From: Paenibacillus aurantius
Lineage (GTDB): Bacteria > Bacillota > Bacilli > Paenibacillales > NBRC-103111
DNA: 64,000 bases
Assembly (NCBI RefSeq): GCF_032268605.1
Contig: NZ_CP130318.1
Location: 4,035,913-4,099,912, forward strand
Direction: 5' to 3'
The notes under the pieces: generated by a model
Databases searched by the model: none
The model's input: the letters and a program-made list of their open reading frames with translations, nothing else
What the model was told of the DNA's origin: nothing
Translations under genes and position numbers: made by a program
Shown: positions 17,016-26,092 of the stretch, one piece after another
Numbering within the stretch: the stretch's first letter is position 1
Layout of the letters: the number at the start of each line of letters is the position of its first letter

Positions 17016-19096
17016 GCTACACACTCCTCCATGGTCTGCAAGCGCTGGCGTACGTAATACACCGTCTTGATTCCCCTCATCCAGGCGTAAATGTACAGCC
17101 GGGCGAGGTTCTCCGTCGTCCACTGGTCGGTTACATACAAGGTCATCGAGATCCCTTGGTCGATGTGCTTCTGGGCGGCCGCGTAGAGATCAATCATTCG
17201 AAACTGGTCGATCTCGTAGGCCTCCTTGTACAGCGATAGATTGTCATTATTCAAGAACGGCATCGGATAGATGGTGCGGCTGTCGGCGTAATCGCGAATC
17301 TCGACTTTCTCCGTGCAAGGGGCGATGGAAGCTGTACTGTTGCGGATATAGGAGATGCTCCCCGTAGGGGCAATGGCCAACCGGTAGGAGTTAAACAAGC
17401 CGTACGTCATGACTTGTTCCTTCAAGGTTATCCACATCTCCCGGCTAATCAGCGGTACATGCCCTAATGCCTTCGTGACTACGTCGGGCAAGGGCTCCTC
17501 GGATTTGGTGACATACTTGTCAAAGTAGGTTCCGTTCGCATAATCGCTTTGTTCGTATCCTTGGAACGTCTCCCCTCTATCCCGGGCGATCCGCATCGAG
17601 GACTGAAGCGAGAAATAATTGAGTGCCTCCATGAACTTGTCTACGAAGATGATCGACTCCGGCGTTCCATACGCCAGCCCTTGCGACACCAAATGTCCGT
17701 GCAAATTCATGACGCCCAGGCCGACGGAGTGCATACAGCGGTTTGCTTTCGCGACGGACGGCACGTTCTGGATGTTGGTCATTGTCGACACGTTGGTCAG
17801 CAGCCGCATGGCCGTATCGATCAATTGCTCGAATTGCTCGTCCTTCGTTGCTTTATGGATATCGATGGAGCCTAAGTTGCAGGACACATCCAGCCCATAC
17901 TCGTTCTCGGTCCCATGATTGTGAATAACCGATGTCTCTTGTACTTGCAGGATCTCCGTACAGAGATTGGACATCTTCACCCGTCCCAAATGGCGGAGCG
18001 CATGGTTCTCATTCACATTGTCGTCGAACACCTCGAACGGATAGCCCGACTCGAACTGTGCTTTCTTGACTTCCGTGTACAATTTACGCGCGTTAATCCG
18101 TTTGATCTTGCGGATGTTAGGATTATCCAGCAACTCATAATACATGCTGCTGATGCTGATTTCGGACATCCGCTTGCCGTATTCTTTATAGACGTCGTAT
18201 GGACTGAACAGCACCATGTCTTTATCCCGCTTCATTAGCTCGAAAAAAATGCTGGGAACAATAATCCCGGTCGAAAGCGTAGCCAGACGAATCTTCTCGT
18301 CGGCGTTCGGTTTCTTGGAGGAAATGAAATTCTCGATGTCCGCATGGAAAATGTTCAAATAGATCACACCGGAACCATTTCGCTGACCGAGCTGGTTCGA
18401 ATACGAGAACGAGTTCTCGAGCAGCTTGGCTACCGGCATAACGCCGCTGGCGCGGTTAAGAATGCCCTTGATCGGATCGCCTAGCGGACGCAAGTCGGTG
18501 GCATTGACGCCAACTCCGCCTCCCAAGCGGGACAGCTCCAGGCAATAGCCGATATTCTCGGCGATGCTGTTCATGGAATCATCCATGGTCAATTTGAAGC
18601 AGCTGACCAACTCCCCGCGAGCCCGTTTGCCGCTGTTTAGAGCAGTAGGCGTGGCCGGTTGATAAGCCGACATCATCGCCTCAACCGCCCGTTCCGCCAG
18701 CTTCTCCTCCCCTTGAGCCAAATACAAGGCAATGATTACGATTCGATCCTCGTATTTCTCGAGAATTTCCTCGGCGTCCCGGCTTTTCATCGCATAGCTT
18801 TCGTAAAATTTGCTGGCGCTCATGAACGACGGAAAACGAAACTGGTAGGCATAAGCCTTCTCATAAAGCCTTTTAATGAATTCCATCCTGTAGGGCCGGA
18901 GGAAATCGGGGTCATAGTATCCTTCCTCCACAAGGTAGCGGATCTTCTCTTCCGTATCGATAAAGTAGCGCAGCTTCACATTCACATGTTCCAGGAAGTA
19001 GCGGCGCGTTCCCTCCTTGTCTTTGTCGAGATCGAGCTTTCCCGTTCGATTGTAGTGATTCAGAACTTCGTTATTCAGCTTTAAATACGACTTCAT
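17003..19096 (-). CDS. nrdE: Ribonucleotide reductase class Ib, large subunit NrdE
   Basis: This 697-residue catalytic subunit reduces ribonucleoside diphosphates. Visible landmarks are the first active-site Cys in 'GELVSCFKL', the 'GGGVGVNATDLR' loop, 'NLCTEIL' with the radical Cys, and the second redox Cys in 'DVSCNLGS'. The C-terminal C-x-x-C ('EECVACSI') is re-reduced by NrdH. The length and lack of an N-terminal ATP cone are those of class Ib. The start overlaps nrdI by ATGA. It is controlled with its operon by the upstream cobalamin riboswitch. Confidence 0.94.
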   Translation of the reverse strand: MKSYLKLNNEVLNHYNRTGKLDLDKDKEGTRRYFLEHVNVKLRYFIDTEEKIRYLVEEGYYDPDFLRPYRMEFIKRLYEKAYAYQFRFPSFMSASKFYESYAMKSRDAEEILEKYEDRIVIIALYLAQGEEKLAERAVEAMMSAYQPATPTALNSGKRARGELVSCFKLTMDDSMNSIAENIGYCLELSRLGGGVGVNATDLRPLGDPIKGILNRASGVMPVAKLLENSFSYSNQLGQRNGSGVIYLNIFHADIENFISSKKPNADEKIRLATLSTGIIVPSIFFELMKRDKDMVLFSPYDVYKEYGKRMSEISISSMYYELLDNPNIRKIKRINARKLYTEVKKAQFESGYPFEVFDDNVNENHALRHLGRVKMSNLCTEILQVQETSVIHNHGTENEYGLDVSCNLGSIDIHKATKDEQFEQLIDTAMRLLTNVSTMTNIQNVPSVAKANRCMHSVGLGVMNLHGHLVSQGLAYGTPESIIFVDKFMEALNYFSLQSSMRIARDRGETFQGYEQSDYANGTYFDKYVTKSEEPLPDVVTKALGHVPLISREMWITLKEQVMTYGLFNSYRLAIAPTGSISYIRNSTASIAPCTEKVEIRDYADSRTIYPMPFLNNDNLSLYKEAYEIDQFRMIDLYAAAQKHIDQGISMTLYVTDQWTTENLARLYIYAWMRGIKTVYYVRQRLQTMEECVACSI

Positions 19097-19464
19097 CTAA
19101 CTCGCTCCTCTCGAAAACAGCGTTCATAATACTGATGGATCGCCTCATAGTCTTCCGGGAAGCCGCGCATCTCGACTTTGCGCACCAAGGGGATCTGCCA
19201 CTGCTGCGAAATCGCATCGCCGGCCCCCCCGAAGACATGATGGCCAAAATTGCTGTTGCCGCTTACGATGACCCCACGGCAATAAGCTCCATTCGATTCC
19301 AGGAATTGCTTAACCTGATGAGGAATCTCCCCTATTCCATCCGTGTAGGTAATGAGCAGGAACGGTTCCTCCAGCGTGACATCCGCCCCGATCTCAGCGG
19401 CGGGCAGCCCCAGCCGGCTTACGATATAACGAACATTTCCCGTTCTGCTGGCGTAAGCGATCAT
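19093..19464 (-). CDS. nrdI: NrdI flavodoxin, cofactor maturation protein
   Basis: This 123-residue flavodoxin-like protein begins 'MIAYASRTGNVRYIV' with the FMN phosphate loop. It contains 'LITYTDGIGEIP' and the glycine-rich 'SGNSNFGHHVFGGAGD' segment typical of NrdI. It supplies the oxidant to assemble the Mn-tyrosyl cofactor in NrdF. It overlaps nrdH and nrdE by four bases each. Confidence 0.92.
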   Translation of the reverse strand: MIAYASRTGNVRYIVSRLGLPAAEIGADVTLEEPFLLITYTDGIGEIPHQVKQFLESNGAYCRGVIVSGNSNFGHHVFGGAGDAISQQWQIPLVRKVEMRGFPEDYEAIHQYYERCFREERVR

Positions 19465-19685
19465 CCGTTCTTCCGCTCCATTCGCTTAATCATCTCATTC
19501 GGATCCACTAGGAATTGGCCGTCGACTTCCATGGCCGGTACGCTCCTAATGCCAGCCTCAGCAAGCCGCTCCTGTGCCGCCGTGTCGTGGTCGAGGTTTA
19601 CGATTTCTACCGCAAGGCCGGAGCGCTGTACCTCTGATTTGATCCACAGGCATTTGGGGCAGACCGTTTTCGTATACAGTTTCAT
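19461..19685 (-). CDS. nrdH: NrdH-type glutaredoxin-like protein
   Basis: This 74-residue thioredoxin-fold protein starts 'MKLYTKTVCPKCLWIK', so its redox motif is C-P-K-C. 'VPAMEVDGQFLVDPNEMI' matches the cis-Pro region. It reduces NrdE. The ATG at 19685 has GGAGGAG upstream; the longer frame runs back through the riboswitch terminator and is rejected. It is the first gene of the operon. Confidence 0.9.
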   Translation of the reverse strand: MKLYTKTVCPKCLWIKSEVQRSGLAVEIVNLDHDTAAQERLAEAGIRSVPAMEVDGQFLVDPNEMIKRMERKNG

Positions 19686-19716
19686 TTTTTCTCCTCCCGT
19701 CCAATAGGTAAATCGG

Positions 19717-19750
19717 AAATAAAAAAACACCCTCAGCTCCGAGGGTGTTT
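19717..19750 (-). terminator. Regulated terminator between riboswitch and nrdH
   Basis: On the minus strand AACACCCTC and GAGGGTGTT pair and are followed by TTTTTTT. It lies between the cobalamin riboswitch and the nrdH start. It is the expected expression platform for transcription termination. Confidence 0.85.
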
Positions 19751-19867
19751 CAAACGAAAGTGTGCTAAAGTACGGCAAACTAACAACGCATTAGCGCCGC
19801 AAAGCTGCCGGGAAGCCCGTCCTGTTCGTTCCATTCCTCAACCCCCGGAGAAATGCAATCGTCGTTT

Positions 19868-20024
19868 CAGTCGGGCAGGTCTCCTGGCTTCGCTTCATTC
19901 TCCCGTTCCCTTCCCATGCCGAAGCACAGTGGGTCCAACGTTCGTCAGCGTTACAGTTGCGGGGACAGCGCTAGTCTTTCACTAGCTTCCCTATTAAACT
20001 ACCGTGTAGTACCTAACCGAAACT
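19868..20024 (-). ncRNA. Cobalamin (AdoCbl) riboswitch upstream of nrdHIEF
   Basis: On the minus strand the conserved core is visible: 'GTCCCCGCAACTGTAA', then 'CCCACTG', 'GGGAAGG' and the B12-box-like 'GCCAGGAGACCTGCC'. Spacing and order match the cobalamin riboswitch family. With the downstream terminator it should switch off the operon when adenosylcobalamin is plentiful. Confidence 0.93.
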
Positions 20025-20046
20025 ATTATGAAATTGGAATAAGGAG

Positions 20047-20075
20047 ATTGTAGCACAACGCGGCCCACATTCCAA
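20047..20075 (-). promoter_or_regulatory. Sigma-A promoter of the riboswitch-nrdHIEF transcript
   Basis: On the minus strand TTGGAA (20070-20075), a 17-base spacer and TACAAT (20047-20052) lie about 25 bases before the riboswitch 5' side. This places the transcript start just ahead of the aptamer. Confidence 0.65.
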
Positions 20076-20229
20076 GATATAGTGAAAAAAAGAGTTTTTC
20101 GTTCGTTTCAACTCAATATCTTGATCCCGCGAAAAGGACGCTTTAATCCGTCTTTGACTGGAAACAAAGGCCTAAACGGCTGCGGGTGATAGAGCTATCG
20201 TAGCCGTTAACTCGAGTGTCCCGTGGTTC

Positions 20230-20964
20230 TTACTGCTTTTCTGCTGATATAATCAAAAACATGGGTCTTCGTAATTCATCCTTCATCCCAGGGATGCTTT
20301 GCAGCATTTCTTCGGAAGGAATGGGTTCTTTCACCGCTTTAATATGGAACCCGGCGTTAAGTAAGCCATTCAAATAAGTGGATAACGTACGATGATATTT
20401 TATCACGTTCTCCGTTAGGAAGGATGTTTCCCGAATCCCCTCCTCCTGGTAATTATCGACCGGCCAGTGCAACCGATTCCCTTGGTTATCATAATACCAA
20501 TCTTGTTCGGCTCTCGAAGTGAATACGGGATGTTCCACCGAAAAGATAAAGACACCATTAGCTTTCAAATAGTGATAGACCTTGTTGCAAATCAGATCAA
20601 AAGACTCCAAATAATGAAAAGCCAATGAGCTGATTACAATGTCAAATTGTCCTTCTGGGAAATGAATGTCTTCAATCGGCTTATGGATATATGAAATGGC
20701 TGGATCGTCTGTGCGTTCTCGAGCCTTTTGAAGCATTCTCTCCGAGATGTCTACGCCGACCACTGAGCTGGCCTGCCGCTCCCTTGCATAACGGCAATGC
20801 CATCCGAATCCGCACCCCAAATCCAGCACGCTCTTGTTTCTGAAGTCCGGTAATAGGGATTGAAATACAGGCCATTCCCCTGCAGCCTCTAACCCTCTTA
20901 CGGAACGCGGCATTTTTTCATACGCCGAATAAAAATTCTCGTCATCATACTTGTTTTGTTTCAT
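20230..20964 (-). CDS. Class I SAM-dependent methyltransferase
   Basis: This 244-residue methyltransferase has motif I 'VLDLGCGFGWHCRYA' near residue 47. The acidic motif II is 'VVGVDISERML', and motif IV is 'FDIVISSLAFHYL'. The ATG at 20964 has AGGAGGT upstream. The substrate is unknown; the layout resembles UbiE/small-molecule methyltransferases. It is a single gene, upstream of the nrd operon and in the same direction, but the nrd promoter lies between them. Confidence 0.85.
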   Translation of the reverse strand: MKQNKYDDENFYSAYEKMPRSVRGLEAAGEWPVFQSLLPDFRNKSVLDLGCGFGWHCRYARERQASSVVGVDISERMLQKARERTDDPAISYIHKPIEDIHFPEGQFDIVISSLAFHYLESFDLICNKVYHYLKANGVFIFSVEHPVFTSRAEQDWYYDNQGNRLHWPVDNYQEEGIRETSFLTENVIKYHRTLSTYLNGLLNAGFHIKAVKEPIPSEEMLQSIPGMKDELRRPMFLIISAEKQ

Positions 20965-21142
20965 ATCACGGACACCTCCTGGCTCATCTTCCATCCTATA
21001 TTTTAATAAATCATCAAGAAATTTTTCCAGTTGAAACACTATTATAACCAAAGTCAACCCCATCCTGTTAATGGTTAATTCTAATAAGGATAACGGTTTT
21101 GAGAAATACTCATTAGGGATAATCCAGGAGGTGAACTTAGCC

Positions 21143-21232
21143 ATGAGTACCAAAACCAAGCCCGATAAAACCAACCCAAAGAGCAGCCCGTCACGCTCTA
21201 ACGACCCGGACGATCAAGGAAAGAAGAGCTAG
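21143..21232 (+). CDS. Small hydrophilic protein, 29 residues (hypothetical)
   Basis: A short ORF with a strong CAGGAGGTG ribosome site (21124-21132) encodes a Lys/Pro/Ser/Asp-rich, disordered-looking peptide starting 'MSTKTKPDKTNPKSS' and ending 'GKKS'. It is followed by a good terminator at 21285-21320. It has no membrane segment or Cys. Small basic peptides like this are common among spore-associated proteins of Bacillales, but no family was recognised. Confidence 0.5.
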   Translation: MSTKTKPDKTNPKSSPSRSNDPDDQGKKS

Positions 21233-21284
21233 AATTCGAAGCAAAGCCGACATGCCCCATCAACTATTAGGAAAACGTAAGGAA

Positions 21285-21320
21285 AAAAGGAACTTCAAAA
21301 TCTATTGAAGTTCCTTTTTA
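21285..21320. terminator. Bidirectional terminator between small ORF and ileS
   Basis: AAAAGGAACTTC and GAAGTTCCTTTTT flank a ten-base loop. It can end the plus-strand 29-codon ORF and the minus-strand ileS gene. Confidence 0.8.
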
Positions 21321-21334
21321 GAAAGCTTTACTCC

Positions 21335-24300
21335 TTATTTCCCTGATTGTACATCAATGAGCATTCGGACAATATTGTCTTCGATCGAAACGGCTTCCAT
21401 GCCTGCTTTATTCTCGTAGGTGATACTCGAAAGCAACACGTTCTCATACAGCACCTTCTCGAACCGCTGCATGGCTTCTTTCGTCTTGCTGTCGACATCA
21501 AGGAAAAGATTCACCCGCTTCTCGATCGGCAGATCCAGTTTCTTACGGTAGTCCTGAATGGCGCGTATGACCTCACGTACAACTCCTTCCTGCCGCAGTT
21601 CCTCTGAAATTACCGTATTCAATGCAACGGTCACTTGGTAACCGGCCGCTGATGCGAACCCTTCTTTTGCCTGTTTTTCTATAAGCAGCTCGTCAAGGGT
21701 TAGATGAAAGTCTTCTTCATCCATGATGATGTCGAAATAACCGTTATGGACTATTTGAGTGGTAACGTGAGAGGTTAGCTCCTTCAAATGTTGTTGAAGA
21801 GGGGCAACAAATTTACCATACTTTTTACCAGCCGCTTTGAGGTTCAATTTGAGCTTGTACTCGACAAACCCCTTATCATTCTTTTCCATCCGTATTTCTT
21901 TAACGTTGATTTCGTCCTTGATGATGGTTTCGAACGGTGCCAGGTTGAATTCTCGGTTTAGCGAGATAACCAATTCGGACAGGGGCTGCCGGGTTTTGAT
22001 CCCGGTTTCGTTACGAATGCTTCGGGCCAGTTCGACTACGTGCCTCGCCGTTTCCATGTCATTTTCCAATGCTTCGTCTATCGCGGATTCATCCGCCTTG
22101 GGGTAATCCGTAAGATGAACGCTTCCCGCGCCATCCAGGTTCAGGTAAATATCTTCAGCAAGGAATGGAGCGTAGGGTGCGATCATCCTTGCAAGGGTCA
22201 ATAACACTTCACGCAGAGTCTGATAAGCGGATAATTTATCTCCTGACATTTCACTGCCCCAGAAACGATCACGCGAGCGGCGGATGTACCAGTTGCTGAG
22301 CTCGTCGATAAAGGCTTCGATTTCTTTAGCCGGGTTCAGGAAATCATTCGCTTCGAGTCCTTTTGTAACTTTTTGAAGCGTACTGTACAGCCGGGACAAT
22401 ATCCAACGATCCAATAGGCTCCTGGCGGCTTGCTTCGGATACTTTTCCGGCTCATATTGATCGATCGCCGCGTACAAGGCATAGAAAGCGTGCACGTTGA
22501 CCAGCGTATCGACTACTTTCGATTTGGCTTCGGCCACGATTTGTTTCGAGAAACGCTTACTGTTCCATGGCGCGCTATCGGACAGCAAGGCCCAGCGAAA
22601 CGCATCTGTCCCATACTCCTCGATGATCTCCCAAGGGTCGATTACGTTGCCTTTGCTCTTGGACATCTTTTGTCCGTTTTCATCCAGTACATGCCCGGTT
22701 GAGAGGACGGCTTTGTACGGTGCTTTACCGTTATAAAGGGTGGAAACGGCCAACAGGCTGAAAAACCAGCCTCTCGTTTGGTCAATTCCTTCGCAAATGA
22801 TATCGGCAGGGTATTGTTCTTTAAAAAGCTTCTCTTCCCCGAAGGGATGGTGGTACTGGGCAAAAGGCATGGAGCCGCTGTCAAACCAGACATCCACCAC
22901 CTCCGGTGTTCTTTGCATCTTACCGCCGCAAGAGCAGTGCAGATAGACTTCATCCACGTAAGGTTTATGCAGCTCCAAGTTGTCTGCAATCGGCTGTACG
23001 GATCTATCCCGGAGATCCTGATGACTACAAGGCGCATACTCGGCCCCGCAATCCTGGCATACCCACACATTAAGCGGCGTTCCCCAATAACGGTTCCGGC
23101 TGATGTTCCAATCGACAAGCTCCTCCAGGAAATGGCCAAACCGTCCTTCCTGAAGATGAGAGGGATACCACTGGATCGTTTTGTTATTTTCGATAAGCTG
23201 TTCTTTAACGGCGGTTGTCCTGATAAACCAGCTATCTGTTGCATAATAAAGTAACGGAGATTTGCATCGCCAACAAAAAGGATAGCTGTGTTCGTAACGT
23301 TCCTTGGCGAACAGCAGACCTCTCTCGGACAGGCTTTTGACAATGTCAACGTCACAATCTTTAACAAAACGTCCCGCGTAATCGGTAATGAGATCGGTAT
23401 AACGTCCGGCCTGGTTAACCACATTCACAAAATCGAGCTGGTGCTGCATGGTGGTACGGTAGTCGTCCTCCCCGTGGGCCGGGGCAAGATGAACGATTCC
23501 CGTCCCGCTCGTGTCGCTTACATAATCGGCATCCACGACGATATGTCCTTTTTTCACTTGGATATAAGGGAAAGGCGGCTCATAAGGAACGCCGACGAAT
23601 TCCGAACCTTTATGCTTGGACAAGATCTCGTAATCGTCCTTAAAGACCTTCTCCGCTAGTTTTTCCGCGATAATGTAGACTTCCCCATTCTTTTTGACCT
23701 TAACGTATTCCAGGTTTGGGTTTACCGCCAAAGCAACATTCGCCGGAAGCGTCCAAGGCGTTGTGGTCCAGGCAAGAAACGTTTCGTTGGTCCGTTTGCT
23801 TCGGAATTTGACGGTAGCACTCAAATCCTTAACATCCTCATACCCCTGTGCGACTTCATGGGAGCTGAGCGTGGTTTGACAGTCCGGGCAATAAGGGCTC
23901 ACCCGATGCCCTTTATAGAGCAGTCCCTTGTTATGAATGACGGACAAAAGGTTCCATACACTCTCGATATAATCGTTCGTCAGGGTGACGTACGGATCAT
24001 CCATGTCCGTCCAGTAAGCGATCGCTTCCGTTAATTCCCGCCACTGCTTTTCGTACTCAAATACACTGTTCTTGCATTGTTCAACGAATTCAGCAATCCC
24101 GTACTCTTCAATCTCTTTCTTGCCGGAGATTCCCAGTTGTTTCTCGACGCCCAGTTCAACAGGGAGTCCGTGGGTATCCCACCCCGCTTTGCGGATGACC
24201 CGATAACCGGACATCGTTTTGTAGCGGCAGATGAAGTCCTTAATCACTCTTCCGAGCACGTGGCCGATATGCGGTTTTCCATTTGCCGTAGGAGGTCCTT

Positions 24301-24430
24301 CATAAAAAACAAAGTTCGGTCTACCCTCGCGGTTTTCAATCGATTTGCTGAACGTGCCGCCTTGTTTCCACTGTCCGAGAACCCGCAGCTCCCGGGTTCT
24401 CGCTTTTTCTTTCCCATCGACTTTTCTCAT
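21335..24430 (-). CDS. ileS: Isoleucine--tRNA ligase, eukaryote-type (IleS2 class)
   Basis: This 1031-residue class I synthetase charges tRNA-Ile. The HIGH motif (His54-His57, in 'NGKPHIGHVLG') and 'KMSKSKGN' are intact. The CP1 editing domain contains 'TTPWTLPANVALAVNP'. The length and long C-terminal extension match the eukaryote-like clade rather than the roughly 920-residue B. subtilis type. In other bacteria this clade is associated with mupirocin resistance (family knowledge). The ATG at 24430 has AAAGG upstream. The gene stands alone and is controlled by an upstream T-box. Confidence 0.93.
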   Translation of the reverse strand: MRKVDGKEKARTRELRVLGQWKQGGTFSKSIENREGRPNFVFYEGPPTANGKPHIGHVLGRVIKDFICRYKTMSGYRVIRKAGWDTHGLPVELGVEKQLGISGKKEIEEYGIAEFVEQCKNSVFEYEKQWRELTEAIAYWTDMDDPYVTLTNDYIESVWNLLSVIHNKGLLYKGHRVSPYCPDCQTTLSSHEVAQGYEDVKDLSATVKFRSKRTNETFLAWTTTPWTLPANVALAVNPNLEYVKVKKNGEVYIIAEKLAEKVFKDDYEILSKHKGSEFVGVPYEPPFPYIQVKKGHIVVDADYVSDTSGTGIVHLAPAHGEDDYRTTMQHQLDFVNVVNQAGRYTDLITDYAGRFVKDCDVDIVKSLSERGLLFAKERYEHSYPFCWRCKSPLLYYATDSWFIRTTAVKEQLIENNKTIQWYPSHLQEGRFGHFLEELVDWNISRNRYWGTPLNVWVCQDCGAEYAPCSHQDLRDRSVQPIADNLELHKPYVDEVYLHCSCGGKMQRTPEVVDVWFDSGSMPFAQYHHPFGEEKLFKEQYPADIICEGIDQTRGWFFSLLAVSTLYNGKAPYKAVLSTGHVLDENGQKMSKSKGNVIDPWEIIEEYGTDAFRWALLSDSAPWNSKRFSKQIVAEAKSKVVDTLVNVHAFYALYAAIDQYEPEKYPKQAARSLLDRWILSRLYSTLQKVTKGLEANDFLNPAKEIEAFIDELSNWYIRRSRDRFWGSEMSGDKLSAYQTLREVLLTLARMIAPYAPFLAEDIYLNLDGAGSVHLTDYPKADESAIDEALENDMETARHVVELARSIRNETGIKTRQPLSELVISLNREFNLAPFETIIKDEINVKEIRMEKNDKGFVEYKLKLNLKAAGKKYGKFVAPLQQHLKELTSHVTTQIVHNGYFDIIMDEEDFHLTLDELLIEKQAKEGFASAAGYQVTVALNTVISEELRQEGVVREVIRAIQDYRKKLDLPIEKRVNLFLDVDSKTKEAMQRFEKVLYENVLLSSITYENKAGMEAVSIEDNIVRMLIDVQSGK

Positions 24431-24472
24431 TTGTCCAACCCTTTCTTTATCCTGTTGGTTGACGAAAAAAAA

Positions 24473-24745
24473 CAAAAAAATCCCGTCCCGAAAGGGACGA
24501 GATTTTACCTCGCGATACCACCCTGGTTCCGTAATGATCATCAAGCAAATAATCACACGGCAGCTCATCCTGCGTACCATCATACGCGTCCTTTGTAACG
24601 GCAGGATCCCGGGTCAGCTTACCTATACCACTTCAGCTTTCCTTCTCGGAGAGGATTTTCAGCTAATTCTTGAACATTGGCTTTCAGCACAAGGCCAACT
24701 CTCTGGGGAACAACGGATTAGCGTACTCGTTCTCGTCAATGAATT
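24473..24745 (-). ncRNA. T-box leader of ileS
   Basis: The minus strand carries the conserved T-box 'AGGGTGGTATCGCG' (24511-24524). It is followed by the terminator/antiterminator stem 'CTCGTCCCTTTCGGGACGGG' with a T-run at 24473-24480. The upstream part contains an AGAGAG-type stem I start. Uncharged tRNA-Ile should stabilise the antiterminator and allow ileS transcription. Confidence 0.9.
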
Positions 24746-24769
24746 TAAATAGGGTATTTAGTTGTTTTA

Positions 24770-24798
24770 TTTTTACACTACTTTCTATAGAATGTCAA
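24770..24798 (-). promoter_or_regulatory. Sigma-A promoter of the T-box/ileS transcript
   Basis: On the minus strand TTGACA (24793-24798), a 17-base spacer and TAAAAA (24770-24775) lie just before the T-box. Confidence 0.6.
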
Positions 24799-24820
24799 CT
24801 TGCACGTCCTGCGTGTCCCC

Positions 24821-25684
24821 TTATAAGGCGAATTCAACAAAGGCAGGGCTTCTGAGCATTCCACTTCGGGTCCAATTCCGGATTTTGACCTTCGCCCTAA
24901 TCCGAGGATCCAGGTGAACGAAATGGTTATCCTCCCCGATCACAAGGTGTTTACAGACCCCATAAAATGCTCTCTTCTGCTCCGGCGTGACGCCAAGCTC
25001 AATGACGCCTGCCGTCCGCATCTGGCCATCGGCCGTTGGAACGGCAGCGAGCCAGCCGAATTCCTTCCTTCGATAGCCCGCTATGTAAACGTCTGCGTAC
25101 TGCCAATTGATAATCTTTACCCACTGGTTGCTGCGCTTGCTGACGTAGATGCTGTCCTTGCGCTTGGCGACGATGCCTTCCATGTTTCGTTCTTGGATCA
25201 GCCGGAACAGTTCGGTGCCGCGGCCATCGACAACCATGCTTTTGCTGAAGTAATGGTTGTCCTCAAGCACTTCGTTCAAGATGACTTTGCGCTCCGCCAG
25301 CGGCAGCCGGCGTAGGTCCCGGCCATTATGGCTTAGGATATCGAAGGCCACAAAATGGACGGGCTGGGTCTTGTAAGCGTATTGAATCTTTGTTTGCTTG
25401 GTCGTTCGGAATCGTTCCATAACCGACTCCAAGCAGATTTCACCGGTATCCGGATCGATGCAGGCGACCTCTCCGTCCAAGATCACATCGTCATTCGTTG
25501 GAACGCGCAGCAGTTCGGGGTACTGGCGGGTGCATTCATTTTGGTACCGGGTGTACAGCTTGGTCTGGCCGTTTCGATGCGAAAGGATCAAGCGGTGGCC
25601 GTCGATCTTCGGTTCAAATAGGTAACGATCATCATTGAAGGGCTGATCGCCTGTTTCAAGCAACATCGGAGAAATAAAGCTCAT
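24821..25684 (-). CDS. ATP-dependent DNA ligase
   Basis: This 287-residue ligase has the adenylation motif I 'FEPKIDGHRL' with its Lys nucleophile near residue 26. Motif III is 'FVAFDILSHNGRDLR', motif IV 'EGIVAKRKDS' and motif V 'WVKIINWQY', followed by an OB-fold C-terminus. It seals nicks using ATP, unlike the replicative NAD ligase. LigD-like ligases in Bacillales usually act in spore end-joining with Ku, but no ku gene is here. The start has AGGAAGAGGTG. The adjacent divergent gene is a spore SASP, which fits a spore role (inference). Confidence 0.88.
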   Translation of the reverse strand: MSFISPMLLETGDQPFNDDRYLFEPKIDGHRLILSHRNGQTKLYTRYQNECTRQYPELLRVPTNDDVILDGEVACIDPDTGEICLESVMERFRTTKQTKIQYAYKTQPVHFVAFDILSHNGRDLRRLPLAERKVILNEVLEDNHYFSKSMVVDGRGTELFRLIQERNMEGIVAKRKDSIYVSKRSNQWVKIINWQYADVYIAGYRRKEFGWLAAVPTADGQMRTAGVIELGVTPEQKRAFYGVCKHLVIGEDNHFVHLDPRIRAKVKIRNWTRSGMLRSPAFVEFAL

Positions 25685-25746
25685 ACCAACACCTCTTCCT
25701 TCTCCGATTGTAGCAAGAACTATTTAACGTTTAACTATGAGAATGT

Positions 25747-25777
25747 TGGATAAGGCGCATAAGATTTCCACATAATA
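25747..25777 (+). promoter_or_regulatory. Candidate sigma-G (forespore) promoter of SASP gene
   Basis: TGGATA (25747-25752), an 18-base spacer and CATAATA (25771-25777) closely resemble the forespore consensus GMATR-N18-CATNNTA, with one -35 mismatch. It lies 28 bases before the SASP start. Confidence 0.5.
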
Positions 25778-25804
25778 CGGGAAACCAGATGGAGGTGGGT
25801 TTTC

Positions 25805-26023
25805 ATGGCAAGAAGACAGGGAGCAGGCAATAACCAAATCGTGATTCCTCAAGCTGCTCAAGGACTCGAACAGTTGAAATACGAAGTGGCTAAGGAACTC
25901 GGTATTGATATTCCGGCCGATGGCTATTATGGCTTCATGGCTACACGTGACACCGGTGCGATCGGCGGACACATGGTTCGCCGCTTGGTTCAGATGGCCG
26001 AACAAACGCTATCTCAACGTTAA
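25805..26023 (+). CDS. Alpha/beta-type small acid-soluble spore protein
   Basis: This 72-residue DNA-binding spore protein coats and protects forespore DNA. It has the two conserved family segments: 'QLKYEVAKELGI', which includes the germination-protease cleavage region, and 'GAIGGHMVRRLVQMAEQ'. GGAGGTGGG precedes the ATG. It is a monocistronic gene with a good terminator. Confidence 0.95.
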   Translation: MARRQGAGNNQIVIPQAAQGLEQLKYEVAKELGIDIPADGYYGFMATRDTGAIGGHMVRRLVQMAEQTLSQR

Positions 26024-26092
26024 CCTTGGTTTTATTCTCAGGGGCCTGCTCACGAAACGGAAATATTCGCACGCTAAGCTTTGTTCGGCATT

